A stretch of 64,000 nucleotides of DNA from NCBI GenBank assembly GCA_947486185.1, contig CANKTH010000012.1, positions 1 to 64,000 on the forward strand, in the 5' to 3' direction. The stretch is from Deltaproteobacteria bacterium (GTDB taxonomy: Bacteria; Myxococcota_A; UBA796; SXON01). Both the position numbers and the translations under genes were made by a program. The notes under the pieces are model-generated. The model saw only the letters and a list, made by a program, of their open reading frames with translations, made no database searches and had not been told where the DNA came from. Below are positions 32,547-41,004 of this stretch, one piece after another; position 1 is the first letter of the stretch; each line of letters starts with the position of its first letter.

Positions 32547-34025
32547 ATGTTGGTGCTCTTACTCCTCGCTTGTACCGCCTCCAGTCCCGTCACCCCCGCG
32601 CCGATGTCCTCTGCCGTCGCCCAACCGGCGCCGGCGGCACCGACGCCTGAGCCCGGCTTCGTGAGCCCGGACCGCGAATTCCGCAAGTGCACCGCAGCCG
32701 GTCCAGACGCGCCGATCTACCTCACGGTGTCGCTCAACATCAACGACTTCTTGCGCCCTGCGGATGAAGCCAAGGCAGTACGCCGATTTCTGGAGAGCGC
32801 CGTCCGCATGGGCATCGCGCCGCTGGAGGTGTCGTTCACGGGGGAGGTGCTCTACGCGATCAACCAGTTCGACGCCGGTGCGGTGAAGTTGGTCAATGAG
32901 CAAAAGCCCACAATCCTGGAGCATTATCGGCTGCTTGACTACACGGGTATCAAGAACACCGAGCGTGAGCTCTTCTGGACCGACCCGCGCCGGCTCACTG
33001 TGGATCGGAGCCGTCCCGGCTCGCTGGTCCTGATTCAACAGTTGTTGGGCGTCACGCCCCGTGACAATGGAGGCGTGACGGCGGAGATGCTGCGGCGGAC
33101 GTGGAAGCGGGGGGCGGCGACCGAGGCGCTGCGCGCGCAAGGGGTCAAGCAGCTGGATCGCGACTCCCTCCTCATCCACCCCGACCGAATCATCGGCGCC
33201 GCGCTGGTTGAAGGGGGCAGCGCGGGGCAATCGGGGGTGGACGCGTATCGCGAGGTTTACCGCCGTATCACGGCGAGCGCGCCGCCCGTGGCGGCCGCGG
33301 ATACGGTCGGAAGCCTTCACGCGCCGCTGGTCGCCTGGGCGCAGGTGGCGGGGAACATGGGCGCCGATCTGGCTGCGGTGCCGGGACTCAGCCGCTTTGT
33401 CGCGGTTTCCCGGCTCGGAGGCTTCACGTCCCGGATCGAGGACGTCGTGCCCGAGTCCGCCGAGATCGACGCGATCCGCGCCGCGCTGGGCTCCGAAGCC
33501 GCAGCGGTGGTCAGTGACATGAACCTCGCCTTTGAGAGGCTGCATTCCCTGACCCGGTCACGGGCGCGCCCGGCCGACGAGCTGGCGGCGCGCCTCGCGA
33601 GCTTACCATCCGACCAGTGCTTCATGGGGCGCGTCAGTTGGCATGCCTCCGATGATTTCACGTTGGAGCGCTGGAGCGAGGGCATGATCGGTGGTGGCCC
33701 GCCCCGGCCGCCCTTGCCGCTCAAACCCGCGCTCTACCGCCCCGAAGCCGAGCAGCGACTGATCACCGACGCACTGGACGCGATGTTGTTGGTGTTGGTG
33801 AGCCATCCCCGGGTCAAGATCATCTCGTTGGACAACGACACCCAGCGAGATCCCGCCAATCTCCCGGCGGCCGGCTACCCCGCGGTGTTCGGAGTGAGCT
33901 TCGACTCCGTGCCCGGCTCCCTTGACCCCGCCGCGCTCGACGCGAAGGCCACCGCCGCGGGTATCAAGATCCCCAAGGCGCCGGAGTTCAAGCACAAGGG
34001 GCCGCCACCGACCAAATCGAAGTGA
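32547..34025 (+). CDS. Hypothetical lipoprotein
   Basis: 492 residues from the ATG at 32547 (TTGGAGG five bases upstream). The signal is MLVLLLLACTA with a Pro/Ala-rich linker. The mature protein reads YLTVSLNINDFLRPADEAKA, then mixed alpha/beta sequence with no motif I recognise, and ends in a Lys/Pro-rich tail (KHKGPPPTKSK). The N-terminal half mentions neither Cys pairs nor catalytic motifs. It could be a polysaccharide-deacetylase-like or TIM-barrel protein judging from strand spacing, but this is not supported. Convergent with the MFS gene, 16 bases apart. Confidence 0.55.
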   Translation: MLVLLLLACTASSPVTPAPMSSAVAQPAPAAPTPEPGFVSPDREFRKCTAAGPDAPIYLTVSLNINDFLRPADEAKAVRRFLESAVRMGIAPLEVSFTGEVLYAINQFDAGAVKLVNEQKPTILEHYRLLDYTGIKNTERELFWTDPRRLTVDRSRPGSLVLIQQLLGVTPRDNGGVTAEMLRRTWKRGAATEALRAQGVKQLDRDSLLIHPDRIIGAALVEGGSAGQSGVDAYREVYRRITASAPPVAAADTVGSLHAPLVAWAQVAGNMGADLAAVPGLSRFVAVSRLGGFTSRIEDVVPESAEIDAIRAALGSEAAAVVSDMNLAFERLHSLTRSRARPADELAARLASLPSDQCFMGRVSWHASDDFTLERWSEGMIGGGPPRPPLPLKPALYRPEAEQRLITDALDAMLLVLVSHPRVKIISLDNDTQRDPANLPAAGYPAVFGVSFDSVPGSLDPAALDAKATAAGIKIPKAPEFKHKGPPPTKSK

Positions 34026-34041
34026 TCAACGCGCCGGTGCC

Positions 34042-35445
34042 TCAGCGGCTCGGCGCTTCCGGATCGTGAAGCGGCGCACGGCCGGCGATGAGCATCGCCA
34101 GCACCGCAAAACCGGCGAGGAAGCTGAACTGGGTCGTGGTCGACACCCAGCCCAGGAACAGCGCGGCTGACAGTCCCGCGCCCACCGCGAGGATGAACAG
34201 GTTGTGGACCAGGCTGAAGACGGTGCCGCCCCGTCCCGCGACCCCCTCCTTCCCCGCCAGCAGGAGGAAACGCGCGTCGATGACATTGGTGGGAGCTGCA
34301 AAAAGCACCCCAAACACCGTCAGGAGCGTAGCCGCGCCGATGTAGCGGGCCAGCAGGCCGGGCAGGAGCTCCACGACCGGAAAGCCCGCGATCAACACCG
34401 CCAGGAGCAGATAGGCGACCATCACGTGCCGCCGAGTGGCGACGCGGTGGGAGATCAGATTTCCGAGGATAGCGCCGAGCGCGGGGGGGAGCGCGAGAAG
34501 CGCAGCCCAACCCTGACCAATACCCAGGTCGTTGATGGCGTAGAGCAGGCAGCCTACGCCGGCGGCGGCCGCGATACCCCACGCAATGCCGCCGCTCACG
34601 AGCAGGGCCCAGTGCTCCCGCACGAGCCTGACGGTGCCAGAGCCAAGCTCGCGAAAGCCTTGTCCGAACGGCGTTGGTGGGGGCTCCTGGACCCGCACTC
34701 CCCACGAGGAGACCACGGTGGCCAACATGAACAAAACCAGCACACCGTGGGCGATCCACGGTGCGTACAGCACCGCCGAGGAGGCGCGGTCGAGCACGCG
34801 TGGGTCTCCGACGAACACCCGCGCCAGCAGATTCCCGCCGATCGAGCCCGCGAGGAGGCCAACCACCAGCGCGGCGTTGATCGCGCCGCTGACCACGGTG
34901 TTGGAGCGGCCCGTGCCCTGCGCGAGGAGGGGCACCGACTTGCCACGCGCGGCGCAGGCGATGCCGTAAAAAGCGCCCATGAGGAGCGCGGCCGGCCAGG
35001 GGTTGGCGCCGAGCTCCGGCGCCGTCAATACCGCGATCAGCCCCATGCCGAAGCTCGAGGCGACAAAAAGCCGCCCGGTGCGGGTCGCGCCGGCGAGGGG
35101 TGCATTCACGACGAACGCGACGATGATGCCGACGGTGAGCGTCGCAGCAAGGCCCTGGGAGATCGCCTCGCGCAAGGTACCTTCCGCCATGGTGCGCCGG
35201 ACCAGGTCGTCGACCCAGCCCAGGCCGGAAGGCGCGGGCCCGTAGAGGTTGAAGCCCATCGCGATCTCGCTGATCAAGAGCATCTTGAAGATCGCGAAGC
35301 CGGCGCCGGTCAGGCCCGTGGAGAGCACGGCCGGCCACAGCGTGTATGGGGGCTCGAGCGCAGGGCCGGAGGCGGCGTTGGGTGTGGTGCCAGAGGGCAT
35401 CAGCTCTCGGGTCTCTGCGTCGCCGATCGGCGCGGGTCCTGGCAT
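34042..35445 (-). CDS. MFS transporter
   Basis: 467 residues with about twelve membrane helices in two halves separated by a cytoplasmic loop near residue 240 (RVQEPPPTPFGQGFRELGSG). The N-terminal half has GATRTGRLFVASSFG and AARGKSVPLLAQGTGRSNTV; the C-terminal half has ISHRVATRRHVMVAYLLLAV and LAGKEGVAGRGGTVFSLVHN. These Gly/Arg-rich inter-helix loops fit the major facilitator family; the substrate is not evident (LplT-like lipid flippases share the general look). It lies downstream of the metal-uptake operon on the same strand but is separated by 73 bases and a hairpin. Confidence 0.75.
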   Translation of the reverse strand: MPGPAPIGDAETRELMPSGTTPNAASGPALEPPYTLWPAVLSTGLTGAGFAIFKMLLISEIAMGFNLYGPAPSGLGWVDDLVRRTMAEGTLREAISQGLAATLTVGIIVAFVVNAPLAGATRTGRLFVASSFGMGLIAVLTAPELGANPWPAALLMGAFYGIACAARGKSVPLLAQGTGRSNTVVSGAINAALVVGLLAGSIGGNLLARVFVGDPRVLDRASSAVLYAPWIAHGVLVLFMLATVVSSWGVRVQEPPPTPFGQGFRELGSGTVRLVREHWALLVSGGIAWGIAAAAGVGCLLYAINDLGIGQGWAALLALPPALGAILGNLISHRVATRRHVMVAYLLLAVLIAGFPVVELLPGLLARYIGAATLLTVFGVLFAAPTNVIDARFLLLAGKEGVAGRGGTVFSLVHNLFILAVGAGLSAALFLGWVSTTTQFSFLAGFAVLAMLIAGRAPLHDPEAPSR

Positions 35446-35490
35446 CGGGACAAGCAGTAAGCCGGGGGGGTAGGGCTGTCCATTCGCGCT

Positions 35491-35511
35491 CCGCCGGCGC
35501 CTGGCCGGCGG
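35491..35511 (-). terminator. GC-rich hairpin between operons, possible terminator
   Basis: CCGCCGGC at 35491-35498, loop GCCTG, exact complement at 35504-35511: an 8-bp perfect stem just after the stop of the metal ABC permease gene (minus strand). No T-run follows, so intrinsic termination is weak. It may mark a rho-dependent end or protect the 3' end of the operon mRNA. Confidence 0.3.
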
Positions 35512-35518
35512 TGCAGGG

Positions 35519-36943
35519 TCAGGGGACCTCCAGTTCTCGCGCGCCGATGGGCACTCCTTCGATGGTCTCTGCCCAGGCTGCCCAGGCCCCGGTGTCGGGC
35601 CCGGCCAGCGGGTCCCAGGTGGGCGCGCGGCGGCCGGCGAGTTTCCGCAGGAGCGCGTCCGCCTCCATCCTCACAAAAGGAAGGTCATCCCGAACCAATG
35701 TCAGGAGCGCGTCGAGCCCGCGACGGTGTCCGGCGCGGAGCAGGATCACCGCCATCACGAGCCTCACCGAGCTGTCTTGTTCCGTCAGGATGCTCTCGGA
35801 GAGCAGGGTGAGCTCCTCAGGGGTCGTTGCCGCGCGCGCGGCGGCCTCACGTGCAGCAGCGTCGGGCAGCGCAGTGGCCGTGCCGGGAGGGGCGCCGCCC
35901 GCTTCGGGCGCGGCAGAGGTACCGGAAGGGGCTTCGGCCGCGTCGGCCGCGGCGGCGGTGCCGGGAGGCGTAGGTGAGACCGTCAGACCGGGGTCGGGCT
36001 GGTTGAGCGGGGCAGGATGGTCGTGTGTTTCGTGGCCGTGGCCGTCGTGTTCGGCGGGGAGCTCGTAGCTGAGCCAGAGGCCGCCGACCATCGTCGCCGC
36101 CGCGAGCAGCACCTGGCCCGCCGCCCTGCCCGGGCTCGGGCTCTCGCGTAGGAAGGCGATGATCAAGGCGACGAGGAGCGCGATCCCGAAAAAAACGACG
36201 ATCACGGGCCCGGTCGGGTGGGTGTAGCTCACCGCGACGCCAGCGACGCTCACACCCAGGCCGACCAGCCAGGCGGCTACCAGGCGCCCAACGACGCCAT
36301 CCACGTGGAGCCGGGCGATGACCGCGGGGATCACGAGGTAGGAAAAGACCAGGATGACCCCCGAGACAGACACGATGGACGTCAGCGCGGTGCCGAAGCT
36401 GGCGTAGAACAGCACGTCCCACAGCCCCACCCGACGGCCCTCGGCGCGCGCCTCCGCGGGCCGGAAGCTTATCTGCAGAAAACGTTCTCGAAACGCGAGA
36501 TGAAGCAGCCCCACCGCGCCGCATGTGGCCGTGAGCAACGCCAGATCCGTGAACTGGACCCACACGATGTTCCCGACCAGGAGGTGCTCCAGCTTCTCGC
36601 CACCGTGCGCGTCCTCCGCGAAGTGGATCATGAGGATCCCCGCCGCCGCGCTCACCGCGTAGGCGATGCCGATCAGCGCCTCCTGCGGTACCTGACGGTC
36701 GAACACGCGGGCCGCGGCGAAGGCGGTGGCGCCGGCCAGGGTGAAGGCGAGCGCCAGCACGAAGGCTGCGGGGCTGTCAGGCTCGTGGCCTAGAAAGACC
36801 GCCCAGGTGGTACCGAGGGCGGCGATCTGCGCCAGCGCGAGATCGACGAAGATCACGCCGCGCTGGAGCACGTGGAGACCGAACCAACCCAGGGTCAGCA
36901 CGATCACCGCACACGCGAGGACGGGAAGGAGCATCCAACTCAT
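35519..36943 (-). CDS. Metal ABC transporter permease with C-terminal extension
   Basis: 474 residues. The first ~290 are an ABC-3 (ZnuB/MntB-like) permease with eight or nine helices: LHVLQRGVIFVDLALAQIAA, VPQEALIGIAYAVSAAAGIL, VGLWDVLFYASFGTALTSIV and GVILVFSYLVIPAVIARLHV are diagnostic. After an extra helix comes a His-rich segment HDGHGHETHDH (~residue 310), a Pro/Ala-rich linker and a ~110-residue soluble domain with HEAT-like helices (SVRLVMAVILLRAGHRRGLD, ALLTLVRDDLPFVRMEADAL). ABC-3 permeases normally end near 270-290, so the tail is an addition, possibly for metal sensing or binding. ATGA overlap with the substrate-binding protein gene. No ATPase gene is nearby. Confidence 0.85.
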   Translation of the reverse strand: MSWMLLPVLACAVIVLTLGWFGLHVLQRGVIFVDLALAQIAALGTTWAVFLGHEPDSPAAFVLALAFTLAGATAFAAARVFDRQVPQEALIGIAYAVSAAAGILMIHFAEDAHGGEKLEHLLVGNIVWVQFTDLALLTATCGAVGLLHLAFRERFLQISFRPAEARAEGRRVGLWDVLFYASFGTALTSIVSVSGVILVFSYLVIPAVIARLHVDGVVGRLVAAWLVGLGVSVAGVAVSYTHPTGPVIVVFFGIALLVALIIAFLRESPSPGRAAGQVLLAAATMVGGLWLSYELPAEHDGHGHETHDHPAPLNQPDPGLTVSPTPPGTAAAADAAEAPSGTSAAPEAGGAPPGTATALPDAAAREAAARAATTPEELTLLSESILTEQDSSVRLVMAVILLRAGHRRGLDALLTLVRDDLPFVRMEADALLRKLAGRRAPTWDPLAGPDTGAWAAWAETIEGVPIGARELEVP

Positions 36944-37908
36944 AAGAGCGCTGCGATGATACCGTCGATAAAGCTGAAGTAGTCCGTCGCGCCGCTTACG
37001 CCACCAACGTCACCTGGCACCGTCACTACCTTTGCTCCGGTAGCTTCGCCCAACAGGCGCGGAACCCGGTCGTTATTGTAGTTGGTCACCGCGATGACCG
37101 ATGCGCCCTGCGCCGACATGAGGCCGAGGAGCTGATCCCGGTGAGCGGCCGTGGGTGGAATGCCAGGACGATCCTCAACATACCCGACCACCTTCACGCC
37201 GAAACGGGCGATGAAGTAAGGCCAGCTCTGGTGGTAGAACACCACAGGTTTCCCCTTGAGCGGCGCCCCTTTCGCGAGCCAGCCCCCCAGGCGTGCCGTC
37301 AGTCGCTTCTTCGCCAACGTGGTGTCCAGCGTCCCGGCGGCCGCGAGCCGCGACAGGAGGTCGCCCCCCATGTAGCCGACGAGGTCGGCGCCGAAGAGCG
37401 CCTCGTCGATCTTCTTCTTGTAGGCGGCGGCGTTCTGCGTGTACACCGCGGCGTTGCTCGGGTCGACCCTCCCGAGTCCTGTCGCGATGTTGTCCGCCAC
37501 GATCTTCATGTTGAGCGGATCCGTCCATACGTGCGGGTTGCCCTCCGCATGCAGGTCGCCGCGCGCCCGACTGACGTCCGCGGGCACCTCCAGCACCGGC
37601 ACGCCGGTGGTGGCCTTCACGTAGCCGTTCTGTCCAGGGCGAACCTGCGGATTTCCCGCAGAGTCCAGTAGCCGCTCCGACCACAGCTCGAGGCCCAGCC
37701 CGTTTTCGACGAACAGGTCGGCTTTGGCGACCTGGGCCATCAACGCCGGGGTTGGCGAGAGGAAGTGAGGATCGTCAGTACCACGCGCCAGCGACACCAC
37801 GTTCGCCGAGGGTGCGACCCGTTTGGCGGTGTCGGCGAGGTATGGCAACGTACACACCACGTCGAGGGCCAACGCGCGGGAGAATAAGAACCAGAAGGTC
37901 AGGATCAT
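36940..37908 (-). CDS. Zinc/manganese ABC transporter substrate-binding protein
   Basis: 322 residues with a signal peptide (MILTFWFLFSRALALDVV, cut after ALA). It is a cluster A-I metal-binding protein: GTDDPHFLSPTPALM (His48), NPHVWTDPLN (His126), VFYHQSWPYFIARFGV (His226) and an acidic fourth ligand region near the C-terminus. The usual His-rich loop of ZnuA is absent, so zinc or manganese cannot be distinguished. It delivers metal to the ABC-3 permease encoded next (ATGA overlap). Its start overlaps the stop of the outer-membrane protein gene (ATGA), placing all three in one transcript. Confidence 0.88.
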   Translation of the reverse strand: MILTFWFLFSRALALDVVCTLPYLADTAKRVAPSANVVSLARGTDDPHFLSPTPALMAQVAKADLFVENGLGLELWSERLLDSAGNPQVRPGQNGYVKATTGVPVLEVPADVSRARGDLHAEGNPHVWTDPLNMKIVADNIATGLGRVDPSNAAVYTQNAAAYKKKIDEALFGADLVGYMGGDLLSRLAAAGTLDTTLAKKRLTARLGGWLAKGAPLKGKPVVFYHQSWPYFIARFGVKVVGYVEDRPGIPPTAAHRDQLLGLMSAQGASVIAVTNYNNDRVPRLLGEATGAKVVTVPGDVGGVSGATDYFSFIDGIIAALL

Positions 37909-39044
37909 CGGTTCACCCACCAGGGCTCGACCGGGTGTGAGCCCCATATAAAGGTCAGTTGGGAGAGCACGTCCACCGCGCCGGATTCAGGATCGAAGCC
38001 GCCGCCCAGGCGTACCCGGAAAAACTCGCTGGTATAGCCGGTAAGGTAGACCCCGGTGCGCGATGAGCCCGCCCCGAGGTCTTGACGCAGTCCGGCGGTC
38101 CACATGCGCGCAAACTGTACTTGTAACGCTGCATAAGCGGCCATCGCTGCCTCGGCGTCAACCACCTCGGCCATCACGATGACGCTACGTTGGGTGCTTG
38201 GGCGCCACCTGAGGCTCAGGTCACCACCGAGGTAGGGCGCGCCCGTGGTCGGTGAGGCCCCGATGTCCGCGATCGTGCTTCCGCCGAGGGAGAAGCCGAC
38301 GTCCCCTGCGCCCACGAAGAGCTCGGCCCGGCCCAGTCCGGCGAGATTTGCCCGTGAACCGTCGGGATCGAAGGGCTCCCCCGACAACGCCCCGCCCGTC
38401 AGTGTGAGGCCCGCCGGCCCGAGCGGGAGGAGCCAGCCGAGCACCGCGCCGCTGTCATTGTAGCCTTCTTCGCCCAGGAGCTCGGGGGCGTCCACCCACG
38501 GCAGATCGTGCGGGTGGCTCCGGTTGACCAGCCCGAAGGGGACGCGAAACTTGCCGATCCGCGCCGAGAGCCGGAGGGGCAGCGCGACGAGGTCTACGTA
38601 CACCTCTTCGGGTTCCGACCCGAAACCTTCGCCGGGTCCGCCTTCGAGGGGCGGTGGCTCTTGCTCCCAGGCGATCACGGCGTCGGCTTTGGCGTAAGGA
38701 TCGACGTCCGCCCGCAGCTCCAGCTCCAGGGAGCGCAGGTACAAGGTGGAGCCCCGCGAGAGTCCCCCGTCTACGATGCCCGCCTGCCCCACCAGGTCGC
38801 CGTAAGCCGTGATGCCGGGATTCAGGGCATTGAACGAAGCGCGGCCCGCCGAACCCTGGGTCGGAGCGGGTTGGAGGGCAGCCGTAAGCTGCAGCTCCAG
38901 GATCTCGCGCTCCAAGGCCTCGATCCGCGCCCGGAGCTCGGACGGGGTTGGTTCAGTGGGGGCGGCCTCGGTGGCCCCGTCGGAGCTATCGGGAACCACG
39001 GGTGGTTCGGCCATCGCCCAGGCGATGACCCAAGAGAAGTACAT
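37905..39044 (-). CDS. Outer-membrane beta-barrel protein of the metal-uptake operon
   Basis: 379 residues from the ATG at 39044 with a short signal (MYFSWVIAWAMA). It starts with a coiled-coil segment (ELRARIEALEREILELQL), as in trimeric or phosphate-porin-like proteins. Alternating hydrophobic strands follow (LYLRSLELELRADVDPYAKA, VYVDLVALPLRLSARIGKFR, FFRVRLGGGFD), with RIGKFRVPFGLVNRSHPHDL typical of porin-like barrels. The protein ends in a barrel-like VEPWWVNR. Being translated with the metal-binding protein suggests it admits zinc or manganese (or a chelate) across the outer membrane. No TonB box or plug domain was seen. Confidence 0.7.
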   Translation of the reverse strand: MYFSWVIAWAMAEPPVVPDSSDGATEAAPTEPTPSELRARIEALEREILELQLTAALQPAPTQGSAGRASFNALNPGITAYGDLVGQAGIVDGGLSRGSTLYLRSLELELRADVDPYAKADAVIAWEQEPPPLEGGPGEGFGSEPEEVYVDLVALPLRLSARIGKFRVPFGLVNRSHPHDLPWVDAPELLGEEGYNDSGAVLGWLLPLGPAGLTLTGGALSGEPFDPDGSRANLAGLGRAELFVGAGDVGFSLGGSTIADIGASPTTGAPYLGGDLSLRWRPSTQRSVIVMAEVVDAEAAMAAYAALQVQFARMWTAGLRQDLGAGSSRTGVYLTGYTSEFFRVRLGGGFDPESGAVDVLSQLTFIWGSHPVEPWWVNR

Positions 39045-39140
39045 GAGAGACCCCGCTCCGGCGACGCCGGGCGCAAAAGGGCACAGACACACCTACCAAC
39101 GCGCGCCAGGACTACGGGCGCGCGCGGGGACGAAGGTGGG

Positions 39141-39509
39141 TCACGCGCGGGGCGGAGAGGTCTTAGGCGCGTAGCGGAGGGGCGGAGCGCTTGCGCCGGG
39201 CAGGCGGAGCCGGGGGACGTTGACGAAGGGCGCTTCGCCCGCCGGACGGAGGAGCACGGTGAGGCCGACGGGCCGGGCGGGGTTCGGCACCGGCAGGGCG
39301 CAGCTCTCGTGCTCGTCGGACGTAGCAGCGTAGATCGCGGCTTCGTCTTCGAGCTCCGCGGCGCTGATCTCCATGAGATCGCCGTGGGTCTCGCACACCA
39401 CGTGTCGCACCGTCCGTTCGTGCCAGTCGGCCACGAACACGCCGACAAACCACACGGCGAGCGTGAGGAGCCGGAGTGCACGAACAGGAAGGCGGCGTCG
39501 CAACGTCAC
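39141..39509 (-). CDS. Small membrane-anchored Cys/His protein
   Basis: About 122 residues from a GTG at 39509 (a TTG at 39539 is an alternative). One N-terminal membrane segment (RALRLLTLAVWFVGVFVADW) is followed by a short exported domain with HVVCETHGDLMEIS and EHESCALPVPNPARP. The two Cys, each near His, could form a disulfide or bind metal. The tail is Pro/Arg-rich (APPLRYAPKTSPP). It sits 97 bases upstream of the outer-membrane protein gene on the same strand and is probably the first gene of the metal-uptake operon. The pattern is one I associate with metal-transport operons of this group, but no named family is certain. Confidence 0.55.
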   Translation of the reverse strand: MTLRRRLPVRALRLLTLAVWFVGVFVADWHERTVRHVVCETHGDLMEISAAELEDEAAIYAATSDEHESCALPVPNPARPVGLTVLLRPAGEAPFVNVPRLRLPGASAPPLRYAPKTSPPRA

Positions 39510-39519
39510 GAGCGTGACG
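39504..39519. promoter_or_regulatory. Palindrome upstream of the metal-uptake operon
   Basis: CGTCAC-GAGC-GTGACG is a perfect 6-bp inverted repeat with a 4-base spacer at the head of the metal operon, between it and the divergent signal peptidase gene. It overlaps one candidate start codon of the small Cys/His protein, where a repressor could block both transcription and translation. It does not match a classical Zur or MntR box. Confidence 0.25.
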
Positions 39520-39641
39520 GAGCCCGCCGCCGAAGTCAAGCCGTGATCGGTCTGGAGTTGTCCAGGCGCGTGACGAGAGGCTCCCCAGCCTCGCCGGCCG
39601 GCGCCCGCCGGGCTATCGACGCTGCCTTCGGGGAGCCTCGG

Positions 39642-40508
39642 GTGAGTGATCTCAACATGGACTTGCGGGCGGACCTGGAGGGCAAGCCCCCGCCGACGAG
39701 GCAGGGCTGGTTTGCCTGGCTCTGGGAGATCATCAGCTCGTGGGGGCCGCCGCTCCTGATCGTGCTGGTGATCCGCAGCTCCTTGTTCGAGCCCTTTCAG
39801 ATCCCCTCGGGCTCGATGGTGCCCACCCTGGCGATCGGCGATTTCATCCTGGTCTCCAAGTCGATCTACGGCCTGCGGATCCCGTTCACCACTATCGAGA
39901 TCCTCCCGCGTGACGAGCCCGATCGGGGCGACATCGTGGTCTTCCTCTACCCTCCGACGGAGAAGCCGTCGGCGGTTGAGGACTTGCGTCAGATGTTTGG
40001 CAGCATCGCGCCGCTACGGAACGTGCTGGGGGATGTGCTGCGCGGAGAGGACGACCCCCAGCGGATTGACTACATCAAGCGGATAGTTGGCCTACCGGGA
40101 GACGAAATCGAGGTCCGGGACGACGTGGTCTACCTCAACGGTGCGGCCCAGACGCGGACCCGGGTGGGCGACTACGAGTACGTAGATGCCGGGGCCGGAT
40201 GCCGCCCCGAAGAGATGTTGCACGTCAAGGAGGCGCTCGGCGACGTCAGCCACGACGTGCTGCAGGTCAAGTCCGAGATGTTCCGTTTTCGGGACTTCGG
40301 GCCGGTCACCGTGCCGTCCGACCACTACTTCGTGATGGGCGACAACCGGGACAACTCGGCGGACAGTCGGGTGTGGGGCTTCGTGCCGCGTCAGAACATC
40401 AAGGGTAAAGCTAACTTCGTCTGGCTCTCTTTCGATTGGTGCCAGGGAGACATCCCCGTGTTGGGCAGCATCCGGTTCGAACGTATCGGGCACAGCCTCT
40501 ACGACTGA
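39642..40508 (+). CDS. lepB: Signal peptidase I
   Basis: 288 residues from the GTG at 39642 (GGGAG six bases upstream; an internal ATG at 39657 is also possible). A single N-terminal membrane helix (~31-46) precedes FEPFQIPSGSMVPTLAIGDF (catalytic Ser58). DYIKRIVGLPGDEIEV carries the catalytic Lys, and YFVMGDNRDNSADSRVWGFV is the conserved box. A ~50-residue insertion before the KRI box (LRQMFGSIAPLRNVLGDVLR) is longer than in E. coli. The enzyme removes signal peptides at the cytoplasmic membrane; here it would serve the many secreted proteins of this window. Confidence 0.95.
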   Translation: MSDLNMDLRADLEGKPPPTRQGWFAWLWEIISSWGPPLLIVLVIRSSLFEPFQIPSGSMVPTLAIGDFILVSKSIYGLRIPFTTIEILPRDEPDRGDIVVFLYPPTEKPSAVEDLRQMFGSIAPLRNVLGDVLRGEDDPQRIDYIKRIVGLPGDEIEVRDDVVYLNGAAQTRTRVGDYEYVDAGAGCRPEEMLHVKEALGDVSHDVLQVKSEMFRFRDFGPVTVPSDHYFVMGDNRDNSADSRVWGFVPRQNIKGKANFVWLSFDWCQGDIPVLGSIRFERIGHSLYD

Positions 40509-40515
40509 GCGCCGG

Positions 40516-40923
40516 TCAGAGGTGCTCCGACGGATCGTAGAGCGAATCGTCGAGGCTCAGTCCGCTACAGTGCTCATTGTACCTGCGGATATCCGGACGC
40601 AGGGCGAGGCCGCCGATCCACAAGCCGTCGCCGACGAGGCTCACCGTGGCCATTCCCAGGACGGGCTGTAGACCGGCGCCGGTCAGGTTGAGCGCGATGA
40701 GGCCAAACACGCCGACGTAGCTCATGGTCTGCCCGACAATCCGGAGCGTCTTCCGCTCGGACGTGTGGGTAGCCTCGCAGCTCTCCCGCAGCCCGTCGAG
40801 CACCTCTCGGCGCTCGCGGGCGTTACCCCCGACGGGGATCCCGTCGATCTCCATACTGCGGAGCGTCCAGTTTATCTCTCCCGCTTCGGTTGGCGCCGAC
40901 AACAAGAGCAGTGACAGGATCAT
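40516..40923 (-). CDS. Hypothetical secreted or membrane protein
   Basis: 135 residues from the ATG at 40923. A signal-like start (MILSLLLLSAPTEAG) is followed by a polar segment (NARERREVLDGLRESCEATH) and two hydrophobic stretches (MSYVGVFGLIALNLTGAGLQ, GMATVSLVGDGLWIGGLAL), then a tail with RYNEHCSGLSLDDSLYDPSE. Two Cys residues may pair. No family recognised. It converges with lepB seven bases away and is divergent from the Cys-rich gene. Confidence 0.5.
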   Translation of the reverse strand: MILSLLLLSAPTEAGEINWTLRSMEIDGIPVGGNARERREVLDGLRESCEATHTSERKTLRIVGQTMSYVGVFGLIALNLTGAGLQPVLGMATVSLVGDGLWIGGLALRPDIRRYNEHCSGLSLDDSLYDPSEHL

Positions 40924-41004
40924 CGGGACTCTCCGTGTGTGTGGACGGCTGCGGTACCCCGGCGCGTCGGCCGTGGGAGCGCCCCGTGTGATATCCGCGA
41001 GCAC

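Noticed and set aside
38508-39641. Long upstream extension of the signal peptidase frame
   Set aside because: The frame is open for another 378 codons but encodes Arg/Gly/Glu-rich nonsense antisense to the outer-membrane protein and Cys/His protein genes. The GTG at 39642 with a ribosome site fits the known length of signal peptidase I.
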